From positions 1-22,550 of IMG/VR virus record IMGVR_UViG_3300004448_000072: a stretch of DNA of 22,550 nucleotides. One strand, given 5' to 3'. The notes beneath the pieces were generated by a model. That model searched no databases, was not told where the DNA came from, and worked only from the letters and a program-made list of their open reading frames with translations. The DNA is from a virus. The translations under genes were made by a program, and so were the position numbers. Shown here one piece after another: positions 15,735 through 20,760 of the stretch; position 1 is the first letter of the stretch; each line of letters begins with the position of its first letter.

Positions 15735-15976
15735 AAGAAAAACAAACAAGATCGCAAAAGCATAGAGGTAATCTGTACATGGTGTTACGTAGAAATGCAG
15801 AATTAAAGGAGCAAAAAGCCACATTAACGTTAGATTTAATGATGGATAATCCGGTGGGTATAGGGGATCATTCAACAGATGATTTTTACAACAATGCAAT
15901 AGAAGCCTTAGAATCTTTAGCTGATGCTCGTGATCAATTAGAGGCTTTAGATGATTATTTTGATGTCAATAGTTAA
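15731..15976 (+). CDS. Small helical unknown protein
   Basis: The 81-residue protein is basic at its start (MKEKQTRSQKHRGNLYMVLRRNAELKEQK by segments) and acidic in its second half (EALESLADARDQLEALDDYFD), the latter suggesting a coiled coil. It overlaps both neighbours. No family is recognised. It may be a dimeric accessory protein. Confidence 0.55.
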   Translation: MKEKQTRSQKHRGNLYMVLRRNAELKEQKATLTLDLMMDNPVGIGDHSTDDFYNNAIEALESLADARDQLEALDDYFDVNS

Positions 15977-16196
15977 GGATTATTTTGTTTTAAGTGAGAG
16001 TAGGTATGGTAAAAACCTAATTATGTTTTGTAAAACTCTTGATGGGGTTTACGCATACAACCATGATAGGGTTTACGATGCTCACATAAAACACTTAAAA
16101 ACATTAGATTGTTGGGGCAAATACAAAAGATATACGAAAACCTTTGGGATTCCCCATCCTTTCTGTTTAAATTGTACATTAATAAGTAAAACATAA
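15963..16196 (+). CDS. Small unknown protein, 77 residues
   Basis: The frame is open from 15951, but ATG 15963 shortens the overlap with the previous gene to 14 bases and gives a natural start MSIVKDYFVLSESRYG. The product is aromatic and His/Cys-containing (YNHDRVYDAHIKHLKTLDCWG, then HPFCLNCTL at the end). The terminal H-x2-C-x2-C could be half of a metal site. Function unknown. Confidence 0.5.
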   Translation: MSIVKDYFVLSESRYGKNLIMFCKTLDGVYAYNHDRVYDAHIKHLKTLDCWGKYKRYTKTFGIPHPFCLNCTLISKT

Positions 16197-16207
16197 ACAC
16201 AAATATT

Positions 16208-16489
16208 ATGAAAAAGCATGTTAGAGGGTATACGGTGGTTAGTTATGTAGTTGGAATATTTTTTGTCCTAATTTCAAACGCATGTTCCTATAGCGGTTAT
16301 GCTACAACTTCTGTTAGTAAAAATCCAAATATAATTGATGCACAATCTCATTTGAATAATTATACTGTTATTAGAGTAAAAAGGCATGATCCAATTAAAT
16401 TAAATTACAACAATATTTCTCCTTACAATAACAGATTTAATAACAATAACTGTAGCGGAAATATTAACTGCAAATGTGATAAACATTAG
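16208..16489 (+). CDS. Putative exported lipoprotein, Asn-rich
   Basis: The 93-residue protein has a basic N-terminus (MKKHVRGYT), then a hydrophobic segment VVSYVVGIFFVLI, then SNAC at residues 23-26. Together these look like a signal peptide with an imperfect lipobox. The mature part is polar, with a run rich in Asn (SPYNNRFNNNNCSGNINCKC) and four Cys near the end. Possible roles are a spanin-like outer lipoprotein or a superinfection-exclusion factor; neither is shown. It is the last gene before the control region at 16490-16944. Confidence 0.55.
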   Translation: MKKHVRGYTVVSYVVGIFFVLISNACSYSGYATTSVSKNPNIIDAQSHLNNYTVIRVKRHDPIKLNYNNISPYNNRFNNNNCSGNINCKCDKH

Positions 16490-16530
16490 GAGCAAAAAAC
16501 TTTTCTTTTTTTTGGTTGAATGATTGAAAT

Positions 16531-16551
16531 ATTCTAGGAGAAATTCTAGGA
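16531..16551 (+). repeat. Direct repeat ATTCTAGGA x2
   Basis: ATTCTAGGA occurs at 16531-16539 and again at 16543-16551, 12 bases apart, so both copies would face nearly the same side of the helix. It sits at the edge of the T-rich tract. A protein-binding site is possible. Confidence 0.55.
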
Positions 16552-16622
16552 TATTTTTTTTTGATTTTTTTTTATTTTTTTTTAAATATTTTTTTAAAAA
16601 AATAATCTATAGAAAAAACTTT

Positions 16623-16670
16623 GGGGCAAATTTTTCGGGGCAAATTTTCGGAGCAAATGGGGCAAATTTT
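16623..16670 (+). repeat. GGGGCAAATTTT iteron-like repeats
   Basis: GGGGCAAATTTT occurs at 16623-16634, 16637-16648 and 16659-16670, with a degenerate GGAGCAAAT at 16650-16658. The GCAAAT cores are spaced 14, 13 and 9 bases. A further GGGCAAATTTTC is at 19844-19855, just before the promoter of the 19892 gene. This suggests binding sites for a phage initiator or regulator. Confidence 0.65.
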
Positions 16671-16776
16671 CTGACACAGAGTTAGAAATAACAGTTATTA
16701 ACATTTTGATATTTTATCCTATGTGGAAAACTAATAATGACATTTTACAAGAAATTGTTTTGATTTGATTGTTTTA

Positions 16777-16808
16777 TTGATTATTCGCGCGGTTCTATAT
16801 CTTAGAAC
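16777..16808 (+). promoter_or_regulatory. Inverted repeat overlapping a weak promoter
   Basis: GTTCTA (16792-16797) and TAGAAC (16803-16808) are perfect inverted arms with a 5-base spacer. They overlap TATCTTAG (16798-16805), one mismatch from TAnnTTTG, with a TTG at 16777-16779, 18 bases upstream. The geometry would suit an operator on a promoter. Confidence 0.35.
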
Positions 16809-16846
16809 AGTTTAAACCGGCATTATGAAATAAAATAATAATTATT

Positions 16847-16901
16847 TTGTTTTTCTGAATGTGTTTAAATATACTTGCTATCTGATACCGGCAATATTGC
16901 C
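16847..16901 (+). promoter_or_regulatory. Candidate promoter with palindrome, for the ribozyme-bearing operon
   Basis: TTG (16847-16849), a 20-base spacer and TATACTTG (16870-16877) fit the Bacteroidetes promoter with one mismatch. The 12-base palindrome GGCAATATTGCC (16890-16901) lies just after the predicted start of transcription, where a repressor could block it. The first gene begins at 16945. Confidence 0.45.
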
Positions 16902-16944
16902 ATAATTACTAACACAATTAGCATTTACTAAAATTACTAGCATT

Positions 16945-17199
16945 ATGAGATATCCCATTAAAATACAAGACGTGTTAAAAAATGACATCATTTACAAGAC
17001 GTTAACAAGCAATAAAGAGTTTTTAAAAGAAAATTTTTGTCGATTTGAGCGCAAATATTGTGCTACTGATTACAACGATATAAGCGCATATGCATATTTT
17101 AAGAAAGATAAAATAGTTTTTGTTGAATATGATGGCGCATATGAAAAGAAAGGTATTTTAAAATGTGCTGAATATTCAGCCAAACCCCTTAATTATTAA
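16945..17199 (+). CDS. Small unknown protein, 84 residues
   Basis: This is the first gene of the unit that carries the two ribozymes. The product starts MRYPIKIQDVLKNDIIYKTL and has a Cys-containing middle (FCRFERKYCATDY), a beta-type segment DISAYAYFKKDKIVFVEYDG and a further KCAEYS near the end. No membrane segment or known motif is seen. The ATG follows an A/T-rich leader of about 60 bases from the predicted promoter. Confidence 0.55.
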   Translation: MRYPIKIQDVLKNDIIYKTLTSNKEFLKENFCRFERKYCATDYNDISAYAYFKKDKIVFVEYDGAYEKKGILKCAEYSAKPLNY

Positions 17200-17219
17200 T
17201 TAACTTAAAAAACAAGATT

Positions 17220-17363
17220 ATGTATTTTGTAATAGAATCAAGCCCTAAATCAGACAACGTAATAGGTAAATTTCAAACTAAAAATCAAGCCTTGCACTTT
17301 GCCCATAATTTAAGATGCTCTTCTGAATATTGCGATTATTATGTAGCTGAAATAGTAGGTTAA
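17220..17363 (+). CDS. Small unknown protein, 47 residues, stop codon inside ribozyme 1
   Basis: ATG at 17220 opens 47 codons closed by TAA 17361-17363. The product starts MYFVIESSPKSDNVIGKF, continues with the helix TKNQALHFAHNL and ends CDYYVAEIVG, a beta-alpha-beta pattern seen in many small phage proteins. It lies 20 bases after the previous gene. Its last two codons plus the stop form the 5' strand of stem I of the hammerhead motif that follows, so translation to its end should disturb the ribozyme fold. Confidence 0.65.
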   Translation: MYFVIESSPKSDNVIGKFQTKNQALHFAHNLRCSSEYCDYYVAEIVG

Positions 17364-17414
17364 CTGACGAGGGATCAATTCTCGAAACACGGCAATTAAT
17401 GCCGTGTCTTAATC
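17358..17414 (+). ncRNA. Hammerhead ribozyme 1 (type I)
   Basis: All parts of the hammerhead consensus are present in order. Stem I 5' strand is GGUUAA (17358-17363). Core CUGACGA is at 17364-17370. Stem-loop II is GGGA-UCAAU-UCUC (17371-17383), and core GAAA is at 17384-17387. Stem III is CACGGCA (17388-17394) paired with UGCCGUG (17400-17406), closed by loop AUUAA. U16.1 is 17407 and the cleavage base C17 is 17408, making the canonical GUC triplet. Stem I 3' strand is UUAAUC (17409-17414). Stem I is the open helix, hence type I. A second stem I segment AAAU/AUUU beyond a small internal loop is possible. Cleavage is predicted between 17408 and 17409. Confidence 0.9.
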
Positions 17415-17440
17415 ATAATTTTAACATAAACAAACAAACA

Positions 17441-18334
17441 ATGAATAATCTAAATAATAATACTTTTGATACATTAGAAGAAACCGGCACAAATTACACG
17501 GTTAACAAGTTGCCATTATACGCAATGAATGATAAAACGTTTGAATCTATGCAAACAAACTCATTTGGCATTTTTCGCAATGATTCCGGCGCATGGCTAG
17601 GCACAGTTGGCGACAGATACACCACTATTCAAAATAAAGATCTAGCAGAAATTATAGTTAAGATAAAAAGTGAGTTTGGTGGTGATATTCGCGGGGGATC
17701 GTTTAAGAATGGCGCAAAGGTATACTATCAAAATAGCTTACCGGATCACGTAATTAATGAGCATAAGATTAAAAGATTTATTACGTGTTTGAATAGCCAT
17801 GATGGGAGCGGTTCGGTTTCTTTTGGTGCATCTAATACAGTTGTAATATGTGACAATCAATTTCATTATATGGCTAAAGAGTTGGAATCTTTCCGGCATA
17901 CGTCCAACGCTGAAACACGTTTAAAATTAGCGGTTGAAAACTTCAAATTACAATTAGACAAAGAACAACGAATCATGAATTCATTTGATAAAATGAATGA
18001 GGTACAACTAAATAAAAACATTGTTTCAATGGTTATTGAAAATATGTTTAATGTGAAACGTGATGATGATATCAAAAACATATCTACACGTAAACAGAAT
18101 CAAATGAAAGCCTTTGATAACGTATGCGCTAAGGAATTGAAAGAAAAGGGTTCTACTCTTTGGGGTTTGTTTAATGCCGTTACACATTATACAAACCATG
18201 TGCAAGTGGCAAACAGTAAGACAGATAGATTGTCTAACGTTATCCAAGGGGCAGGGGAAAGGCTTAACCGTCAAACCTATTCAATACTTGATAAGTATAT
18301 GTTAGATAATAAAAGAACGTCTATTACAGTTTAA
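17441..18334 (+). CDS. DUF932 family phage/plasmid-like protein
   Basis: The 297-residue protein matches the DUF932 family found in phages and plasmids. Seen are an N-terminal WLGTVGDRYTTIQNKDLAEI segment (residues 52-71), GGSFKNGAKVYYQNSLPD, 'RFITCLNSHDGSGSVSFGAS' with NTVVICDNQ, and late LWGLFNAVTHYTNH. Function is not established; in some mobile elements it is near recombination or anti-defence genes. I choose ATG 17441, because the frame's upstream ATG at 17399 lies in the stem-loop III of the ribozyme and would be cut away from the body of the message. The stop TAA forms part of ribozyme 2. Hammerhead motifs on both sides make this gene an exactly framed RNA unit. Confidence 0.85.
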   Translation: MNNLNNNTFDTLEETGTNYTVNKLPLYAMNDKTFESMQTNSFGIFRNDSGAWLGTVGDRYTTIQNKDLAEIIVKIKSEFGGDIRGGSFKNGAKVYYQNSLPDHVINEHKIKRFITCLNSHDGSGSVSFGASNTVVICDNQFHYMAKELESFRHTSNAETRLKLAVENFKLQLDKEQRIMNSFDKMNEVQLNKNIVSMVIENMFNVKRDDDIKNISTRKQNQMKAFDNVCAKELKEKGSTLWGLFNAVTHYTNHVQVANSKTDRLSNVIQGAGERLNRQTYSILDKYMLDNKRTSITV

Positions 18335-18385
18335 CTGATGATTGCTAATGCATGAAACATGGCATTAATTTGCCATGTATTAAAC
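18329..18385 (+). ncRNA. Hammerhead ribozyme 2 (type I)
   Basis: Stem I 5' strand is GUUUAA (18329-18334, containing the DUF932 stop). Core CUGAUGA is at 18335-18341. Stem-loop II UUGC-UAAU-GCAU (18342-18353) has three pairs after a U-U at the base. Core GAAA is at 18354-18357. Stem III is CAUGGCA (18358-18364) paired with UGCCAUG (18371-18377), with loop UUAAUU. U16.1 is 18378 and A17 is 18379, a cleavable GUA triplet. Stem I 3' strand is UUAAAC (18380-18385), with six Watson-Crick pairs. Compared with copy 1, a C-G pair in stem III becomes U-A and stem I also changes on both sides. The weak stem II could make it slower than copy 1. Confidence 0.85.
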
Positions 18386-18410
18386 AAATTTTTAACATAA
18401 TTTAAACACC

Positions 18411-19058
18411 ATGAAATTACTAGCAGATTCAAATAGTAAACTTAAAGACACGTCAAACTATTTTGACGTTAAGATATTTAATTTTAATATACCGGCTTAC
18501 AACGATAAGAGAACCGGTAAGGTAACGTGTCCTTTTGCCGTCAAAAAGATTGTTGATAATGTAAAGATTGGATGCGGTTGGTATTGCTATGCAGATAAAA
18601 ACTTTTACAAATTTAGCAATGTTCAAAAAGGGCTATCAAACAAGTATCAAGCCACAAAAGAAAAGAGCTTTGTTGATGATGTTATAAAGGAATTGAACAG
18701 TAAAAGAACAACTAAACAAATCTATGTGCGCATACATGATGCCGGCGATTTTTATTCACCGGCTTATCTAGATAAGTGGGTTGACATTGCGAAGGCTTTA
18801 CCTAATATTCGTTTTTATGCTTACACAAAAAGCCATGATTTTTTTAGATCAATTACTTTACCGGATAATTTCGATATCACATATTCAACCGGTTCAAAAC
18901 TTGATCATAAACTTGATAGGTTAAATGAAAAACATGCTGAAATATTTAACAGTGTAAAGGATTTACAAGATGCCGGTTATGTAGATGCGCATAAGCTAGA
19001 TTTATACGCTACTAAGTGGTTCAATAATACCAATAAGGTTGGTTTAGTCTTTCATTAA
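18411..19058 (+). CDS. Gp88-like phage protein
   Basis: The 215-residue protein resembles the Gene product 88 family of phages. The family features seen are a Cys-containing N-terminal part (KVTCPFA with C40; CGWYCYADK with C55 and C59), RIHDAGDFYSPAYLDKW at 107-123 with conserved His, Asp and Asp, and IRFYAYTKSHDFF at 133-145. The three or four Cys suggest a metal or iron-sulfur site, as in radical SAM-like barrels, but this is a guess; the family function is unknown to me. The gene starts 31 bases after the predicted cut of ribozyme 2, so its message would begin with a short 5'-OH leader. Confidence 0.75.
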   Translation: MKLLADSNSKLKDTSNYFDVKIFNFNIPAYNDKRTGKVTCPFAVKKIVDNVKIGCGWYCYADKNFYKFSNVQKGLSNKYQATKEKSFVDDVIKELNSKRTTKQIYVRIHDAGDFYSPAYLDKWVDIAKALPNIRFYAYTKSHDFFRSITLPDNFDITYSTGSKLDHKLDRLNEKHAEIFNSVKDLQDAGYVDAHKLDLYATKWFNNTNKVGLVFH

Positions 19059-19070
19059 AACTATATAGAT

Positions 19071-19412
19071 ATGATATTTATAATATTACTTTTTGGTGGG
19101 TTTATAATTATTACATTGAATAAAAAATCTAACAAAAGAAACGATAAACAAATCACAAAGTTTGAACCGGTTAACGCTGATAGAATTAAACTAAAGTTTG
19201 AACAATTGAAATGCGGAAACGAGAAAGCCATTAAGGTGTTTAATACTGCACAGTTTGGTTTAATAAACGTTGATGTATACAAAGGTGAAAGCTATTCAGA
19301 TAATGGTTTAAACTTCATTGAAATACGCAAAGACAATAAGACAATATGCGTCTTTGATGAAATGTCGAACAATGATTTAATTTTATCATTAATGCTATTG
19401 AAACGTTTATAA
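19071..19412 (+). CDS. Small membrane-anchored unknown protein
   Basis: The 113-residue protein begins with an N-terminal membrane span MIFIILLFGGFIIITL followed by basic residues (NKKSNKRNDK), giving an N-out/C-in or signal-anchor topology. The soluble part is mixed alpha/beta (ADRIKLKFEQLKCGNEKAIKVFN and NGLNFIEIRKDNKTICVFDE). It is 12 bases after the Gp88-like gene and last in the unit before the intrinsic terminator. No family is recognised. Confidence 0.6.
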   Translation: MIFIILLFGGFIIITLNKKSNKRNDKQITKFEPVNADRIKLKFEQLKCGNEKAIKVFNTAQFGLINVDVYKGESYSDNGLNFIEIRKDNKTICVFDEMSNNDLILSLMLLKRL

Positions 19413-19435
19413 ATAAAGTAACTGTTAATTGATTA

Positions 19436-19465
19436 AAGGGTTTACCGGTGGTAAGCCTTTTTTTT
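19436..19465 (+). terminator. Intrinsic terminator of the ribozyme-bearing operon
   Basis: AAGGGTTTACC (19436-19446), loop GGT, then GGTAAGCCTTT pair over 11 positions with two G-U wobbles, and eight T residues run from 19458 to 19465. It lies 24 bases after the stop at 19412. This is a typical Rho-independent terminator. Confidence 0.88.
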
Positions 19466-19879
19466 ATGCCATTACTTTAATACATGACTTCTAAGCCATT
19501 AAAATATAATTCTTAACACGTTACACTAGAGTTAATTAATAGTTTATTAGAGATCGTTTAAATAGTGTTATCGTTGATTGGTTTGTTTTGGTTGATTAGT
19601 TTAGTTAGGTTTTAGATTGGTTTGGGGTATCAGCACCAACAGAAATAAACCATAAAAGAATGATCAACAAACTACCGGACAGATCAAAACCTTTGTTATA
19701 TAATATACATTATGTTAAGTAAACCTCTCCCCTACCCTATTACGGTGGTTTCGAAGGCAATATCTCCATTTTAAGGTTAGGGTATCACCATAGTCATTTT
19801 TCTCCCAAATCAGTTTTCGATTTAGCAGTTCTAAAATTTTTTAGGGCAAATTTTCAATAATTTGTTTGTCTACAAGAAT
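19466..19879. other. Non-coding stretch with strand-biased and inverted repeats
   Basis: No good gene is visible; the longest candidate is a 20-codon frame at 19660-19722. The stretch holds a 58-base run without any C (19573-19630) that includes GATTGGTTTG twice (19576 and 19615). It also holds a TACCCTA / TAGGGTA inverted pair (19733-19739 and 19778-19784), GGGTATCA twice (19625 and 19780), and a copy of GGGCAAATTTTC at 19844-19855. It may contain regulatory or replication sites or a structured RNA. Confidence 0.45.
19573..19630 (+). repeat. C-free G/T-rich tract with repeated GATTGGTTTG
   Basis: Between the C at 19572 and the C at 19631 there is no cytosine. GATTGGTTTG occurs at 19576-19585 and 19615-19624, with related GGTTGATTAG and GTTAGG units between. 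Strong strand asymmetry of this sort can mark a single-strand or origin-associated sequence. Confidence 0.55.
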
Positions 19880-19887
19880 TATCTTTG
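19880..19887 (+). promoter_or_regulatory. Promoter -7 element almost touching a start codon
   Basis: TATCTTTG is an exact match to TAnnTTTG, identical to the element at 1965-1972, and only four bases separate it from the ATG at 19892. Transcription would start at or near the ATG, giving a leaderless or nearly leaderless message. TTG at 19862-19864 is closer (15 bases) than the usual -33 spacing. Confidence 0.6.
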
Positions 19888-19891
19888 TAAG

Positions 19892-20059
19892 ATGTGTGAA
19901 AATGTAATAAATGATAGAATAAATGAATTGAAGGCTAATTTAACCGGAGATATGCTAATTGATATGGAAATTAAGGATAAGATTCACAAGTTAGAGATGG
20001 ACGTGAAGGGTGTTGTTTGTTCTGTAGATAATGAGGAATGCATAGCGTGTGGTTCGTAA
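19892..20059 (+). CDS. Small Cys-containing unknown protein, 55 residues
   Basis: The frame is open from 19862, but those codons overlap the promoter element, so ATG 19892 (MCENVINDRINELKANL) is preferred. The product is helical and charged and ends CSVDNEECIACGS, with a C-x2-C-G tail and an N-terminal Cys that together may bind zinc. It stands alone as a + strand gene, between the terminator at 19436-19465 and the convergent - strand operon. No family is named. Confidence 0.62.
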   Translation: MCENVINDRINELKANLTGDMLIDMEIKDKIHKLEMDVKGVVCSVDNEECIACGS

Positions 20060-20071
20060 GCATTTGATTTA

Positions 20072-20122
20072 GAAGACGTTGTATAGGCTATCCTCTGTTT
20101 GATACGTTTATATTACGTCTTC
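20072..20122. terminator. Possible shared terminator hairpin between convergent genes
   Basis: GAAGACGT (20072-20079) and ACGTCTTC (20115-20122) are perfect 8-base inverted arms around a 35-base loop. A T5 run follows at 20126-20130 on the + strand. The right arm lies in the last codons of the - strand gene. The long loop makes this only a moderate terminator candidate. Confidence 0.35.
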
Positions 20123-20311
20123 GTATTTTTCTGTGTTGTCTGTTGGTTTATTTGTTTTAATGTATTGTTCACACCAATATTGTGCCTCTGTATTCATTCT
20201 TTTGAGGGTTTTGTTTAGTTTGTAGTTAACTAGGGACAAAATTATTGTTGATGTAACAAAAAGGAATAGTAGGTATTCCGTTAGGGCAAATTGTATGTCG
20301 AATAGATTCAT
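20108..20311 (-). CDS. Small single-span membrane protein
   Basis: The start is taken at the ATG whose first base is 20311, because it overlaps the stop of the upstream gene (ATGA); the longer frame from 20413 would run through that gene. The 67-residue product starts MNLFDIQFALTEY, has one membrane span (LLFLFVTSTIILSLVNY) and a charged tail (KTLKRMNTEAQYWCEQYIK). It is the last gene of the - strand operon. It could be a small inner-membrane protein acting on the host or a spanin/holin-like piece; no family is recognised. Confidence 0.6.
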   Translation of the reverse strand: MNLFDIQFALTEYLLFLFVTSTIILSLVNYKLNKTLKRMNTEAQYWCEQYIKTNKPTDNTEKYEDVI

Positions 20312-20481
20312 ATGAGTAGCATTAGTTCTGATTTCACTTTTTCCCAATAGTTTGAGTTGTCTGTTTCTAAAATAATTTCGTTTACAAACACAATGGCTAG
20401 TGACATAGAGCATTCTTGGTTTACTCTTGAAATTTTATGAATAATGTCTATTGCTTTTTCTTTTGGAGTTAGAATTTTCAT
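20308..20481 (-). CDS. Small phage protein with YWxxVKxEL end
   Basis: Reading leftward from ATG at 20481 there are 57 codons, ending with a TGA that overlaps the next ATG. The product begins MKILTPKEKAIDIIHKISRV and contains MSLAIVFVNEIILE, then DNSNYWEKVKSELM. This is a compact form of a small protein common in Bacteroidetes phages and metagenomes, with a CALIAVDEI-type helix followed by YW.EVK.E. Its function is unknown to me. ATGA links on both sides strongly support it as a translated member of the operon. Confidence 0.68.
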   Translation of the reverse strand: MKILTPKEKAIDIIHKISRVNQECSMSLAIVFVNEIILETDNSNYWEKVKSELMLLI

Positions 20482-20660
20482 TTAATTAAATGTTTAATTA
20501 TATATTTTTTTCTAAACTTCATCAATTTATCAGAAGTTTTCCATTTACGTTTTTTAACGGTTATGTTTAGTATTTTTGATGTTAAGTCTAAACACAAATT
20601 TAAAAAAACGTATTTAAAGTTTTTTATCTGTTGATTCTTGAATTTTTTGACATTTTCCAC
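20478..20660 (-). CDS. Lys-rich frame; separate GTG-start gene or second half of a frameshifted gene
   Basis: This frame has no ATG except near its end. It begins at a GTG (20660) inside the zinc-ribbon gene and gives a 60-residue, very basic product containing KNFKYVFLNLCLDLTSKIL and VKKRKWKTSDKLMKFRKKY. Its TGA overlaps the next ATG (ATGA), the same link as elsewhere in this operon, so the frame is probably translated. It may be a GTG-start gene. It may also be the C-terminal part of the zinc-ribbon protein, reached by a +1 shift or one-base loss in the A6 run near 20648. It could bind nucleic acid. Confidence 0.45.
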   Translation of the reverse strand: MENVKKFKNQQIKNFKYVFLNLCLDLTSKILNITVKKRKWKTSDKLMKFRKKYIIKHLIK

Positions 20661-20760
20661 ATTGTATGTTGTTTATGTTGTTAAGTGATCCGCAGATGGA
20701 ACAACACCAAATTAGTGATTCTTTTTTATTTAGAATAAAATGCCATTCCGGTTTAATCAT
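20614..20760 (-). CDS. Small zinc-ribbon protein, 48 residues
   Basis: The ATG at 20760 overlaps the previous gene's stop (ATGA) and the frame ends TAA at 20616-20614. The product begins MIKPEWHFILNKKESLIWCC and has C20-x2-C23 and C34-x2-C37 (CSICG ... CGKC), a zinc-ribbon pattern with a 10-residue gap. Such mini-ribbons bind nucleic acid or partner proteins. The second CxxC ends just before an A6 run, after which an alternative frame continues to the next gene, so the natural product could be longer. Confidence 0.62.
   Translation of the reverse strand: MIKPEWHFILNKKESLIWCCSICGSLNNINNIQCGKCQKIQESTDKKL

Larger units (their letters stand above)
16490..16944. other. Non-coding control region, possible origin
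   Basis: No convincing gene lies here. From left to right it holds a duplicated ATTCTAGGA (16531 and 16543), several T-runs of 6-9 bases up to 16597, four GCAAAT-containing repeats (16623-16670), and a 13-base palindrome (16687-16699). It continues with TTATCC...TGTGGAAAA, which resembles DnaA-box halves (about 16716-16730), an inverted repeat with a promoter-like element (16777-16808), a second promoter (16847-16877) and a 12-base palindrome (16890-16901). The mix of AT-rich tract and short repeats is what phage replication origins often look like, but this is inference. Confidence 0.5.

Noticed and set aside
16623-16670. CRISPR-like array
   Set aside because: Repeats are only about 12 bases with 1-3 base gaps and no spacers, so an iteron-type cluster is the better reading.
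17399-17440. An in-frame ATG at 17399 as the start of the DUF932 gene
   Set aside because: The codons up to 17440 fall in ribozyme 1 stem III and its leader; the ATG lies at the end of the stem III loop and would be cut off from the gene. ATG 17441 follows an A/C-rich leader and begins a normal N-terminus.
19660-19722. 20-codon + strand frame in the gene-free gap
   Set aside because: No promoter, no coupling to a neighbour and an unremarkable product; more likely chance.
19741-19765. GGTTTCGAAGGC resembling a tRNA T-arm
   Set aside because: No acceptor stem, anticodon arm or D arm can be built around it. No tRNA was found in the window.
20311-20413. Longer N-terminus for the last - strand membrane protein
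   Set aside because: The extra residues overlap the upstream 57-residue gene in another frame; the ATGA overlap at 20311 gives the natural start.
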